From GCA-002779465 sp964596535 (GTDB lineage: Bacteria; Desulfobacterota; Desulfobacteria; Desulfobacterales; UBA2156): 64,000 nt of DNA. The stretch is taken from positions 1 through 64,000 of the forward strand of contig CAZQUR010000001.1 in assembly GCA_964596535.1 (NCBI GenBank), written 5' to 3'. How positions within the stretch are numbered: the first letter of the stretch is position 1; each line of letters starts with the position of its first letter. Positions 12,178 through 20,764 of this stretch are shown here, piece by piece. The notes under the pieces were generated by a model. It did not search any database. It had not been told where the DNA came from and saw nothing but the letters and a program-made list of their open reading frames with translations. The translations under genes were made by a program, and so were the position numbers.

Positions 12178-12192
12178 GTCGGGTCCGCCGGG

Positions 12193-12477
12193 TTATTCGA
12201 CAACGATCACGCTGTTGGTGTATCCACGGTCATTGGGTATGGCTTCCGGGTTTTGGGGATCGGCGCACCAGCTGTCTCCCACGAGGAATTTGTATTCATG
12301 GCGGCCGGCCGGCAGTTTCAGGGAAACGCTGTATTCGCCGGTGCCGTTGCCCTTCAGTCTCGTTTTATTCGGTTGCCACTCATTGAATGTTCCGGCGACG
12401 AAAATCTTATTTCCCGGATCGGCCTGGAAGCGGAATGTGACTTTTTTGTTGTAGGGCTTTTGATCTGTTTTTTTCAT
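12193..12477 (-). CDS. small stand-alone glycogen-binding (CBM48/AMPK-type) protein
   Basis: The 94-residue protein is essentially one carbohydrate-binding module like those in isoamylase, branching enzyme and AMPK beta. It has F-V-A-G-T-F-N-E-W near residue 27, the R-H-E-Y-K-F-L-V strand and the closing W-C-A-D-P segment followed by N-D-R-G-Y-T-N-S-V. No catalytic domain is attached. GGAGG lies 7 bases before ATG 12477; a longer reading from 12537 lacks such a site. It leads the carbohydrate operon and may tether its enzymes to glycogen. Confidence 0.85.
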   Translation of the reverse strand: MKKTDQKPYNKKVTFRFQADPGNKIFVAGTFNEWQPNKTRLKGNGTGEYSVSLKLPAGRHEYKFLVGDSWCADPQNPEAIPNDRGYTNSVIVVE

Positions 12478-13003
12478 CGACCTGCCTCCATTGTTGGATT
12501 GATGCCGATTTTGCTCTGCTTGATCTTCAATCTTCACGCTGTATCTTCTGTCGATTTGTGGGTGGATTCTTTACATTCTCATTGATGAGAATTATTGAAT
12601 TGAATCGACAAGAATTCGCTGTATTGCGTGCGGGCAGAGTGTAGGATTGAATTGTGTTCCGCTTCAGTGTGCGCCCCAAGACAGGGAAACGAGTTGTCGC
12701 CGTGTCCTTCGGACAACTCGATATCCAAGGGAAGATCGGCTGTCAATATGGAAATTGTCTGCAGAAAAACCCTTCAAATCCGGATAGGCCTGCGTGCCGG
12801 TCAGATCATAGAAAACAGCGAGACCTTCGGTCCGTAAAGAGAATGACCACCTTTTTGATCTCACGGGGCATTATTTTCCATGATGATCGTTACCCGGTGA
12901 GCCGGAAAAACCAAACTCCATTTATTCCGTTTATTCCGTCGACAAATTATGATATTTTTAACCTCATAAAGGAAAACCAGCGGGCCATTTGAAAGGGAAA
13001 TCC
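12478..13003. other. divergent intergenic region between carbohydrate and GlpA-like operons
   Basis: About 525 bases without a convincing gene. It must hold promoters for both operons. The side nearest the carbohydrate operon has a symmetrical operator-like site (12575-12592). The other side is AT-rich around 12930-12965, just before the GlpA-like gene, with a short direct repeat of TTTATTCCG. An open frame across 12654-12992 has no homology I recognise and no binding site. Confidence 0.5.
12575..12592. promoter_or_regulatory. palindromic operator candidate
   Basis: ATTCTCAT (12575-12582) and ATGAGAAT (12585-12592) are perfect 8-base inverted arms around a TG spacer, about 100 bases upstream of the glycogen-binding protein start. 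A loose -35/-10 pair on the minus strand (TTCAAT, then TGTAAA) would bracket it. The regulator is unknown; the sequence has a passing likeness to iron-regulator sites but also to many dimeric repressor sites. Confidence 0.4.
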
Positions 13004-14473
13004 ATGTTTGACGTGGCCATCATCGGCGGCGGGGTGATCGGTTGTGCCATTGCCAGGGAGCTTTCCCGCTATCGCATCGATGTCGTTTTGCTGGAAGCCC
13101 TCACCGAAGTGGGGTTCGGCACCAGCAAGACCAACAGCGGCATCATCCATGCCGGACATCACAGCTCGCCCGATACCCTAAAGGGCCGGCTCGTGGTTCG
13201 GGGGAATGCGCTCTTCGACACGCTTTGCCTGGATTTGAATTTCGGGTTTCGCCGGATCGGGGAACTGGTGGTGGCCAAAACCGATGAAGAAGTGGGCGTC
13301 CTCCACCACTTGAAACGCCAGGGGGATGCAAAAGGGGTTCCGGGACTTGAAATTTGGGAACGGGATCGCCTGAAAAGCGAAGAACCGAATCTGTCCAGGG
13401 ATCTGACGGCCGCTCTTTACGCCCCGTCGGCCGGGGTCATCAATCCGTATGAGTTTTCCTTCTCCCTCGTGGAAAACGCCACGGCAAACGGCGTCACGCT
13501 GAAAACCGAAAGCCCCGTGGATCATATCGAAACAACGCCGAACCACCTGGTGCTGCATCTGCCCCGGGGATCCGTGAAGGCCCGCTTTGTGATCAACTGC
13601 GCCGGTATTTTTGCCGACCGCGTGGCCCGGATGGTGGGTCTTGACGACTTCAGCATCCATCCCCGGAAGGGGGAGGAATACATGCTGGACAGGCGTCTCA
13701 TGGGGATCGTCCAGCATCTCATTTTCCCGGTCCCCCGAAAACATACAAAGGGAATATTGATCATCCCCACCTACAATGGAACCATCATGGTGGGACCCAC
13801 CGCCTCGGATACCTCGGATCGATGGGATCTTTCCACCACCTATGAAGGGGCGGCGGAGGTTTTCAGTTTCATCAAAGACCTTTGCCCGTCCATCACCGAA
13901 AAGGAAACCATCACGGAGTTCGCCGGCCTTCGGGCCGCGAGCAATACCAACGATTTCATCATCGGCACGTCCAGGGTGAAAGGCTTCATCAATGTGGCGG
14001 GGATCCAGTCCCCGGGACTGACCGCCGCTCCGGCCATCGCCGAATATGTCCGGGACATTCTGAAGGCCGAAGGGCTTCATCTAAAGGAAAAAAAGGATTT
14101 CAACCCCCTGGTGGAAGCGCCGCCGCGCTTCGCTACCCTGCCCACGGAAACCCGGGAAGCGCTCATCCGCCGAAACCCGCTCTTTGCGCGGGTGGTCTGC
14201 CGTTGTGAAATGGTGACCGAGGCGGAGATCCATCATGCCATAGACCACGGCGCCCGCACCCTGGACGGCATCAAGTTCCGGAGCCGGGCCGGAATGGGGC
14301 GTTGTCAGGGCGGCTTTTGCACGACGCGCTGCATGGACATCCTGGCCGCCCGCACGGGTCAGCCCTTTGAACGGATCACCAAACGCGGCGGCGGATCATG
14401 GATTGTTGTGCCCAGGGAGGATGCCCTGCCGGTTTTTTCCACAAGGAGGGCGCCGTCGTGCTCGGAAGAATGA
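13004..14473 (+). CDS. GlpA-like FAD-dependent oxidoreductase with BFD-type [2Fe-2S] domain
   Basis: This 489-residue flavoprotein resembles anaerobic glycerol-3-phosphate dehydrogenase and L-2-hydroxyglutarate oxidase-like enzymes. The N-terminus has the FAD fold V-A-I-I-G-G-G-V-I-G. Near residue 400 begins a BFD-like cluster domain with V-V-C-R-C-E and the later G-R-C-Q-G-G-F-C-T motif, giving four cluster cysteines. Glycerol 3-phosphate is a reasonable substrate guess because the same three-gene set often accompanies glpK, but no glpK is here. I start at ATG 13004; an upstream TTG would add five residues. It overlaps the next gene by 16 bases. Confidence 0.85.
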   Translation: MFDVAIIGGGVIGCAIARELSRYRIDVVLLEALTEVGFGTSKTNSGIIHAGHHSSPDTLKGRLVVRGNALFDTLCLDLNFGFRRIGELVVAKTDEEVGVLHHLKRQGDAKGVPGLEIWERDRLKSEEPNLSRDLTAALYAPSAGVINPYEFSFSLVENATANGVTLKTESPVDHIETTPNHLVLHLPRGSVKARFVINCAGIFADRVARMVGLDDFSIHPRKGEEYMLDRRLMGIVQHLIFPVPRKHTKGILIIPTYNGTIMVGPTASDTSDRWDLSTTYEGAAEVFSFIKDLCPSITEKETITEFAGLRAASNTNDFIIGTSRVKGFINVAGIQSPGLTAAPAIAEYVRDILKAEGLHLKEKKDFNPLVEAPPRFATLPTETREALIRRNPLFARVVCRCEMVTEAEIHHAIDHGARTLDGIKFRSRAGMGRCQGGFCTTRCMDILAARTGQPFERITKRGGGSWIVVPREDALPVFSTRRAPSCSEE

Positions 14474-15741
14474 AAAAAGCGTACGATGTGGTGGTGGTCG
14501 GCGGCGGGCCCGCCGGGATGGGGGCGGCCCTGGGGGCCCGGGATGCCGGCGCCGAACGAATTCTCATCCTGGACCGGGAGCCCGAAGCCGGAGGGATCCT
14601 CCTCCAGTGCATTCATGCCGGTTTCGGCCTCCATTATTTCAAGGAAAATCTCACCGGCCCCGAGTACGCCCAGCGCTTCCTTGAAACCGTCATCGACCAG
14701 GACGTGGATGTGGTTCCGGGAAGTTATGCGGCGGGCGTGGGCCTGGATTCGGACGGGGTCAAGACGGTACGCATCATGAATCCGGCCTTCGGGATGGCCC
14801 GGGTCACGGCGAAAGCGGTGGTGCTGGCCATGGGCTGCCGGGAGCGGACCCGGGGGGCCGTCCGGATTCCGGGGACCCGGCCGTCGGGTGTTTTGACCGC
14901 CGGACTGGCACAAAAATTCGTCAACATGAAAGGATACTTGCCCGGCAGACGGATCGCCGTGCTGGGTTCCGGGGACATCGGCCTGATCATGGCCCGGCGC
15001 CTGACTTTGGAAGGATGCCGGGTGGTGGGGGTTTTTGAACTCATGCCTTATTCCAACGGGTTGACGCGGAATGTGGTTCAGTGTCTGGAGGATTTTGGCA
15101 TCCCTCTTCATCTTTCCACCACCGTGGCATATATTCACGGTCGGGACCGGGTGGAAAAGGTCACCGTGGCGCCGGTGGGACCCGATTTCATGCCCGACAT
15201 GCGGCAAATCCGGGATGTCCCCTGCGATACCCTTCTGATTTCCATCGGTCTGATCCCGGAAAACGAGCTTTCCCAGGCCCTGGGCATTCAGTTGGACGTG
15301 GTGACCGGAGGGCCGCGCGTTTCCAGTACCCTCGAGACGAGCATGCCGGGGGTATTCGCCTGCGGAAACGTCTTGCACGTACACGACCTGGTGGATTTCG
15401 TCACGGCGGAGGCACTTTTGGCCGGGGGATTTGCCGGAGAGCATGCCCGGGGAATCCAGCGGCCCCGGGACAATATCCTCCTGGTTCCGGGGGACAACGT
15501 GCGGTATTGCGTGCCCCACTCCCTGAGTCCGGAGCGGGCGCACACCATCTATCTTCGATGTAAGGTCCCTATGAAGCCGTGCATTGTCCGGGTGGGGGAC
15601 CTTCTGCAAAAAAAGCTCAAATTCGTTGTTCCCGCAGAGATGATTATGCTGAAAATCAAGCCCGATTTGTTGGACCGCTTCCACGGCGACACCCTGAGAA
15701 TCGATATCCGGCCGTTGCCGGCAGGAGAATCCAGTGCCTGA
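14458..15741 (+). CDS. NAD(P)/FAD-dependent oxidoreductase (GlpA-like partner subunit)
   Basis: This 427-residue protein has two dinucleotide-binding motifs, V-V-V-G-G-G-P-A-G-M near the N-terminus and I-A-V-L-G-S-G-D-I-G in the middle, typical of pyridine nucleotide-disulfide type reductases. It probably passes electrons between NAD(P) and the GlpA-like flavoprotein encoded before it. I chose GTG 14458 because AAGGAGG (14443-14449) lies 8 bases upstream; a longer reading from ATG 14398 lies wholly inside the preceding gene. It overlaps the DUF1667 gene by 8 bases. Confidence 0.82.
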   Translation: MLGRMKKAYDVVVVGGGPAGMGAALGARDAGAERILILDREPEAGGILLQCIHAGFGLHYFKENLTGPEYAQRFLETVIDQDVDVVPGSYAAGVGLDSDGVKTVRIMNPAFGMARVTAKAVVLAMGCRERTRGAVRIPGTRPSGVLTAGLAQKFVNMKGYLPGRRIAVLGSGDIGLIMARRLTLEGCRVVGVFELMPYSNGLTRNVVQCLEDFGIPLHLSTTVAYIHGRDRVEKVTVAPVGPDFMPDMRQIRDVPCDTLLISIGLIPENELSQALGIQLDVVTGGPRVSSTLETSMPGVFACGNVLHVHDLVDFVTAEALLAGGFAGEHARGIQRPRDNILLVPGDNVRYCVPHSLSPERAHTIYLRCKVPMKPCIVRVGDLLQKKLKFVVPAEMIMLKIKPDLLDRFHGDTLRIDIRPLPAGESSA

Positions 15742-16153
15742 AACCGTCCGTTTGACCTGCATCGCGTGCCCCGTGGGGTGCCCCCTGCAACTGGAGCATG
15801 AAGGCAGCGAGATCAAGGAGATTTCCGGAAACGAATGTGACCGGGGCGCCAAGTACGCCCGGCAGGAGTTTTTGGATCCGCGCCGGGATTTAAGCACCAC
15901 CGTCACCGTGTCAAACGCCCTGTGGCCCCGGCTTCCGGTGCGGTTGACCGGGCCGATCCCGAAAAACAAAGTCCTGGATGCCGTCCGCCGGATCCATCGG
16001 ATTCGGGTAGAGGCGCCCGTGACCATCGGCCAAATCCTCGAGGCGGATTTCATGGGGGAAAAAGGGGTCTACCTGGTGGCGAGCCGCTCAATGCCGCGAG
16101 TGGGTCAGGAGGATGTCCACCATCTCGGCGAAACCGTATCCCCCCTCCCGTGA
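15734..16153 (+). CDS. DUF1667 cysteine-motif protein
   Basis: A 139-residue protein with the family's N-terminal motif C9-x2-C12-x3-C16 and a fourth Cys at about 35 (G-N-E-C-D-R-G), which could bind an Fe-S cluster or zinc. DUF1667 proteins recur beside the two flavoproteins found upstream, so it is probably the third subunit of that complex. It starts at GTG 15734 after an AGGAG site inside the preceding gene. Its last 66 bases overlap the convergent HAD gene, so one of the two C-termini may be shorter in practice. Confidence 0.85.
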   Translation: MPETVRLTCIACPVGCPLQLEHEGSEIKEISGNECDRGAKYARQEFLDPRRDLSTTVTVSNALWPRLPVRLTGPIPKNKVLDAVRRIHRIRVEAPVTIGQILEADFMGEKGVYLVASRSMPRVGQEDVHHLGETVSPLP

Positions 16154-16888
16154 CGTGACCCATGCCGGGAGTGATGTTAATCGGTTTTGAAAGGCGACGA
16201 TGTTGGCCATTCCCACGGATTCCGGAAAATACGCGAACATGGGGGCGTCATTGGGGGAGTCTCCGGAAAAAAGGACCCGGGTTTTCACTTTTTCGAGTTC
16301 AACGCCAAAAATTTCTTTGAAAAAAAGCGCCGTCATGGTCTGCTTGTCGTAATCGCCGAACCAGCCGTTGATGTGGATGGAGCTGATCTTGACCTGTGCC
16401 CCGGCCGCCTTGAAAATTTGGACGATCCGATCCATCTCTTTCTCCGGCAAGGGGGGTACGTCCTCGCAAAAGTCGATGGCCAGATCCGCCACACGGAAGG
16501 CCTGATCCGCCGAAACACGGCATCCGGGAACCGTTGCCAGGATTTTTTCTGCAATTTTATCAAGCCGTTCACGGTCCGCCTTGCGCTCGGCCGCTTCCTT
16601 TGCGTATCGGCGGATCATTTTTTTGGCGTTTCGGTCATAGCGAAAATAAAAAGCGCCGTTTTCGCCCACGATACCGTCGATGGGCCACATGCGGGCCATG
16701 TGATCGCACCATCCGGCCGGCCGGCCCGTGATGGGAACGACCCGGAGCCTATTTTGTTGCAGCCGTTCCATGGCGGCATACGCGACGGGGATGAGCCGCC
16801 CTTTATGGGTCAGAGTGTCGTCGATGTCGGTCAGTACAAAGCCGATGTCCTTTTTTCGATCTTCGGGGAACTGGTCAAAGGAAAACAT
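16088..16888 (-). CDS. HAD-IIB family phosphatase
   Basis: A 266-residue haloacid-dehalogenase-type phosphatase with a C2B-style cap. Motif I is D21-I-D23-D-T, motif II is the Thr in P-I-T-G-R, and the closing acidic motif is F-S-G-D-S-P-N-D. The pattern is close to mannosyl-3-phosphoglycerate or sucrose-phosphate phosphatase-like proteins, which would suit a compatible-solute role, but substrate cannot be read from sequence. No clear binding site precedes ATG 16888. Its 3' end overlaps the DUF1667 gene tail to tail. Confidence 0.75.
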   Translation of the reverse strand: MFSFDQFPEDRKKDIGFVLTDIDDTLTHKGRLIPVAYAAMERLQQNRLRVVPITGRPAGWCDHMARMWPIDGIVGENGAFYFRYDRNAKKMIRRYAKEAAERKADRERLDKIAEKILATVPGCRVSADQAFRVADLAIDFCEDVPPLPEKEMDRIVQIFKAAGAQVKISSIHINGWFGDYDKQTMTALFFKEIFGVELEKVKTRVLFSGDSPNDAPMFAYFPESVGMANIVAFQNRLTSLPAWVTSREGGYGFAEMVDILLTHSRH

Positions 16889-16914
16889 AATAAGGGCGCT
16901 GTATCCTCGGGGGT

Positions 16915-18012
16915 TCAGGAGAGCAAATGCCGGTTTCCGATGCGCACGTTTTTCAATCCGGCCCGCCGGGCCGCCTCCTCACACTGGTAGGCCAGACGCC
17001 GGGTGGTGGTGGAAAGATCGGACATGAAAAACCGGGGGTGGAAAGCCAGCAGGGCATAGGGGATTTCCGGGTCCACCGAGGCGATGAATTGGGCGACGGC
17101 GCTGATTTCGGCGGCGTCGATGTATCCCGGGACCAAAAGGGTGCTGGCGATGACCAGGGGGGGAACCGGTCGTTTCGAAATCCACTTTCCCGCCCGGCGA
17201 AAATTTTCAAGGGTATACCGATTGGAGACGCCGGTGAGTCCCTGGTGGAGTCCATCGTCGAAGGCCTTGAGATCAAACTTGATGCATCCTCCTGAATAAA
17301 GGGCGATTTCGAGCATTTCGGCGAGAAGTCCGGGGTTCATGGAGCCGTTGGTCTCCCAGCAGATCCGCAAGAGGGTGTCATTGTTTTTTTTCAGCGCCAA
17401 CCGGGAGGCGTGGATCGAAAAGGCCGCCTGGGGAGATGGATCTCCCCCGAAATAGCAGATGCAGGCGGTTTTTGCATCCACGGCGGCGATCAACGAGAAG
17501 ACATCCGTTGTCTGCGGCAGATGCGTCTGTTCTTTGAATTGCCAATTCTGGCAATAAAGACAGTTGAACGTGCAGGCGTGAAAGAAAACCGCCAGATTCT
17601 TGTATCCGTATTCGGGGCCCTTGCAGAAGGCATACCGGGGATAACCGGCCCCGGTGCCTGCCGGACAGACCCAGTCGCCGGCGCAATTGGTGGGGAGCGG
17701 ATCGTGATACCGGGAAAGCTTCCCCCGGGTGGAAGAAACACCGGAAAGGGATCCACCGAGATTCTTTTTGATTCCGCAATACCCTGTTCCGCCATCCGGA
17801 ATCCGGCAGTCATTCACACAGCCGCCGCAATGGATTCCGGACGGATCGGAAGGCGGGCGCGCGGGGAAGCCGAACCGTTTTCGGCTCACGGCGTGGGCTT
17901 TTTCGGCTTGACGCCGGGCGTCCCTGGAGCCGCTTCGAAGGCACGAGGCGCATACGCCGAGGCCGTCGGAAACATGGTTTCCTTTTGTTTCGCAGACGGT
18001 GCAGGTCCCCAT
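16915..18012 (-). CDS. radical SAM protein, PflA/AmmeMemoRadiSam-like
   Basis: The radical SAM cluster motif is C147-x3-C151-x2-C154 (A-C-T-F-N-C-L-Y-C-Q-N), and the protein resembles pyruvate formate-lyase activating enzyme relatives. Before it lie a zinc-ribbon-like head (C-T-V-C ... C-A-S-C) and more paired cysteines (H-C-G-G-C ... C), which may hold zinc or extra clusters. Length is 365 residues from ATG 18012. An in-frame ATG at 18090 has a GAGG site and adds 26 residues; I prefer the shorter start because the zinc ribbon usually begins such proteins. Substrate is unknown. Confidence 0.8.
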   Translation of the reverse strand: MGTCTVCETKGNHVSDGLGVCASCLRSGSRDARRQAEKAHAVSRKRFGFPARPPSDPSGIHCGGCVNDCRIPDGGTGYCGIKKNLGGSLSGVSSTRGKLSRYHDPLPTNCAGDWVCPAGTGAGYPRYAFCKGPEYGYKNLAVFFHACTFNCLYCQNWQFKEQTHLPQTTDVFSLIAAVDAKTACICYFGGDPSPQAAFSIHASRLALKKNNDTLLRICWETNGSMNPGLLAEMLEIALYSGGCIKFDLKAFDDGLHQGLTGVSNRYTLENFRRAGKWISKRPVPPLVIASTLLVPGYIDAAEISAVAQFIASVDPEIPYALLAFHPRFFMSDLSTTTRRLAYQCEEAARRAGLKNVRIGNRHLLS

Positions 18013-18120
18013 CCGTGGGTTTTCCCTTTGGCTGACCAATGAGTAAAACGAGATGTTTCGGAATGGGGATAAGCTACCCTTGTCCGGCATGCCCCGTCAA
18101 CCTCTAATGAATGGCGCCCA

Positions 18121-18155
18121 CCCGCTCTGAAGGGCGGGGCTCCCTGGTGAAGGGA
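18121..18155. repeat. dispersed GC hairpin element, copy C
   Basis: CCCGCTC (18121-18127) pairs with GGGCGGG (18132-18138) around a TGAA loop, and TCCC (18141-18144) pairs with GGGA (18152-18155) next to it. The G-rich arm followed by GGCTCC resembles elements at 29117-29165 and 59948-60058. No transposase is near. Confidence 0.5.
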
Positions 18156-18288
18156 ACCCGATCCCGCAGGATATATAAATTGACACGCGTGTCCATTGCC
18201 GATACTCAAGACTTTTGAACGATCGTCCCTTTTTTAATCCGTATGCGTATCGGATGCGGTGCGGGTGGATGATTCCAAGGAGCACGGA

Positions 18289-19470
18289 TTGGACAAAGAC
18301 GAAAAACGCATCATCAAGCTGACCACCTCCTCCCATTTTCTGGTGCATCTTTTCGAAGGGGTGTTACCCCCTTTGATTCCCCTTCTCATCATGGAATTTT
18401 CCACGGACTATTTCCATTTGGGTCTCGTGGTGACGGTCTTTTCCTATGCGTTCGGGATCGGTTCGCTCCCTTCCGGATACCTGGCGGACAGGATCGGGCC
18501 CAGGAGACTCATCACCTTCTTTCTTTTCGGGGCGGGCATCCTGGCGCTGGGTGTGTGGCCCACCGGCGCGCTGATCCATTACGGCATCCTCATGGGCGGG
18601 ATCGGCCTTTTTTGCAGTACGTATCATCCGGCTTCCAACACGCTGATTTCCCTGGCCGTCCGGGAAAAGGGAAAAGCCTTCGGCATCCACGGGATCGCCG
18701 GCAGCCTGGGGGTCGCCTCGGTCCCTTTGCTTTCGGCCTGGATCGGGTCGACCCTGGGGTGGCGTACGCCCCATGTCGTCTACGGGGTCATCGGCATTCT
18801 GGCGGGAATGTATTCCCTGACCATTCCCCGATATCCGGCGGCAAGGGAAAAAAGCGATGCAGAAAAGACGGAAAAACCCCCGTTTCCCATTTCTTATTTG
18901 AACTTGACTGTTTTTTTTCTTTCCGCCATGGCCTTAGGACTGACCTATAAAGGGATCATGACCTTCCTTCCGGCGTATATGGGGGAAAGCATCCATATGG
19001 CGGGGCTTAAGCTCGACAAGGTGGCTCTGGGCGGGACCGTGGCCACCATCGCTCTCTTATCAGGGGCTTTGGGGCAATACGTGGCAGGAAGGGGAGTGGA
19101 CCGCATCCAGGCGGAACGCCTCTACCTGGGGGCGATCCTTCTCGGTACGGTCTTTGTGTTCCTGATGGCGGCCTCCAGCAACCTGATCCTCGTACTTTCC
19201 GCGGTGATGTATGCGTTTTTTTATTTTTCCACGCAGCCCATGCAGAATTATCTCCTTTCCACGTATCTGCCCCGGCATCGTCACGGCTTGGGGTACGGGA
19301 TCCACTTTTTCATCACCTTCGGCGTCGGGTCCACCGCCGCGGCGGTATCCGGCTATTTAGCGGATCATTTCGGGCTCCGCTCGGTATTTTATGCCATGGG
19401 CGGCTGTTTTCTCCTTTCTTCCGCCATGGCCGCCGTATTGCTGTTTCGAGTGAACCGGCGGACCCGTTAA
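18289..19470 (+). CDS. MFS transporter
   Basis: A major facilitator protein of 393 residues with about 12 hydrophobic spans and the loop motif G-Y-L-A-D-R-I-G-P-R-R between spans 2 and 3. It resembles the fosmidomycin-resistance branch of the superfamily, but substrate is unknown. I choose TTG 18289, 6 bases after AAGGAG (18277-18282); GTG codons at 18259 and 18265 would extend it by up to ten residues without such a site. Confidence 0.82.
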   Translation: MDKDEKRIIKLTTSSHFLVHLFEGVLPPLIPLLIMEFSTDYFHLGLVVTVFSYAFGIGSLPSGYLADRIGPRRLITFFLFGAGILALGVWPTGALIHYGILMGGIGLFCSTYHPASNTLISLAVREKGKAFGIHGIAGSLGVASVPLLSAWIGSTLGWRTPHVVYGVIGILAGMYSLTIPRYPAAREKSDAEKTEKPPFPISYLNLTVFFLSAMALGLTYKGIMTFLPAYMGESIHMAGLKLDKVALGGTVATIALLSGALGQYVAGRGVDRIQAERLYLGAILLGTVFVFLMAASSNLILVLSAVMYAFFYFSTQPMQNYLLSTYLPRHRHGLGYGIHFFITFGVGSTAAAVSGYLADHFGLRSVFYAMGGCFLLSSAMAAVLLFRVNRRTR

Positions 19471-19696
19471 ATCCTGAACCGGACGATCCAGCCCCCAAGA
19501 AAACGAGACGTTTGCTGTCCAGGCCCATATCATGAAGATCCTTTTGTGAAAAAGGAAAAAGAGACGACCGGCGGTATTTTGGCGCTTGATATGAATATGG
19601 GTCCGTGGTATCTGCCCAAAGTTAAAGCCGGAAGGCGGCGTTCCGAAACAACGCGGAATGCCGGATATTGTAAACCGACAAATGGGAGGGAGTCGA

Positions 19697-20029
19697 ATGG
19701 CCGATGCGTACATCAATGTCTTTTTAGACGACGAACGGATTCAAAAACTTCAAGAAATGGGTTTGGCCGACCGGATCAAGGAGATTGACGGAAAAAAGGC
19801 AATCCAGGTGGAGATGAGCAAAAAGGATCAAAAAAAGCTGGTTAAAGGGTACCCCGAGCTGACTTTTGATGCCACACAAGCCTGTGTGCTGTCGGAACAG
19901 GCCGAAGAGCTCCTCTGGAAGATCATTACGGAAATGAAAAGCCTGGATGTGATGAAGTTTGCCATCACGAAGCTTTATAACCCATTGGCCGGGAGAGACA
20001 TCTTCGGGAGGGGGACCGGATCCCGATAG
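19697..20029 (+). CDS. hypothetical protein
   Basis: I do not recognise this 110-residue protein. It is charged and probably soluble, with no signal peptide or membrane span. It opens with a short beta-like segment (A-Y-I-N-V-F-L), then Lys/Glu-rich helices, and has a single Cys near position 77. A GGAGG-type site lies 6 bases before ATG 19697, which supports a real gene. It ends 16 bases from the convergent rubrerythrin gene. Confidence 0.65.
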   Translation: MADAYINVFLDDERIQKLQEMGLADRIKEIDGKKAIQVEMSKKDQKKLVKGYPELTFDATQACVLSEQAEELLWKIITEMKSLDVMKFAITKLYNPLAGRDIFGRGTGSR

Positions 20030-20045
20030 GGCACGCGTTACCGTT

Positions 20046-20549
20046 TTATCCGTCGATGGGTTTGAACTTTTCCCGGACGGCGCCGCAAACGGGGCACCGT
20101 TGCGGCGCCGCATCTTCGGCCACGTAACCGCACACCTGGCAGACGAAATACGCGGTGAGGCGATCGGCGAGGAAATCCTTCATGGCGTTCTTGTAAAGCT
20201 CCGCATGCCGGCTTTCCACATCCCGCGCTTCGCTGAAAGCCTTTTGGACGACGTCCATTTTCTCCTCGGACGCCTCCCGGATCAGGGGAGGATATTCCTC
20301 CACGTTGGCCCGGATCTCCTTCTGGAAGGCGGTTTCAAGGTTTTCCTCCGTACTGCCGACCTTTCCCCGCATCAGTCTTAAAAACCGCCTTGCATGCACC
20401 GCCTCGGCTTCGGCAACGGCGCGAAACAACCGGGCGATCTGGGGGAATCCCTCCTGGTCCGCTTTCAGGGCGAACACCGCATTACGGGCGGAGGCTTTGG
20501 ATTCGGCCGCAAAGGCCATTGCCAGATTCTTTTCCGTTTTTTCTCCCAT
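20046..20549 (-). CDS. rbr: rubrerythrin
   Basis: This di-iron protein reduces hydrogen peroxide in anaerobes. The 167-residue protein has a ferritin-like four-helix part with the iron-ligand pattern E-A-x-H-A-R-R near residue 50 and E-S-R-H near 112. A C-terminal rubredoxin-like knuckle follows (V-C-Q-V-C-G-Y ... R-C-P-V-C-G-A). An AAGGAAG site precedes ATG 20549. It has its own near-consensus promoter and faces the trxA promoter. Confidence 0.93.
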   Translation of the reverse strand: MGEKTEKNLAMAFAAESKASARNAVFALKADQEGFPQIARLFRAVAEAEAVHARRFLRLMRGKVGSTEENLETAFQKEIRANVEEYPPLIREASEEKMDVVQKAFSEARDVESRHAELYKNAMKDFLADRLTAYFVCQVCGYVAEDAAPQRCPVCGAVREKFKPIDG

Positions 20550-20643
20550 GGTTTCTTCCTTTTACAGGTTGTCCATTGACGCACTTTTCATGTACATCGC
20601 AACGCCGGGCCACGCTTTTTTTGATGCCCCGGGATGCGCGTCG

Positions 20644-20672
20644 ATTTTACAAGCGATGCGCAACCGGGTCAA
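20644..20672 (-). promoter_or_regulatory. sigma70-type promoter for rubrerythrin
   Basis: On the minus strand TTGACC (20667-20672) is followed after 17 bases by TAAAAT (20644-20649). Expected transcription start is about 90 bases before the rubrerythrin ATG. Confidence 0.65.
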
Positions 20673-20698
20673 GGACGGACCGATTCGACGAAACTGAG

Positions 20699-20727
20699 TT
20701 GACAAAACGGGGCAAATTGCCTATGTT
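20699..20727 (+). promoter_or_regulatory. sigma70-type promoter for trxA
   Basis: A perfect -35 TTGACA (20699-20704) and -10 TATGTT (20722-20727) are 17 bases apart, about 37 bases upstream of the trxA ATG. Confidence 0.7.
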
Positions 20728-20764
20728 TACATAAATTTTGATTTTTCAGAAAGGATGAACGGAC

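Noticed and set aside
12654..12992. 112-codon open frame in the divergent gap
   Set aside because: No start signals, no homology, and it would run into the promoter region of the GlpA-like operon.
14359..16053. 564-codon minus-strand open frame across the oxidoreductase operon
   Set aside because: The composition is rich in His, Gly, Pro and Arg, typical of an antisense frame, and it lies wholly over three well-supported genes.
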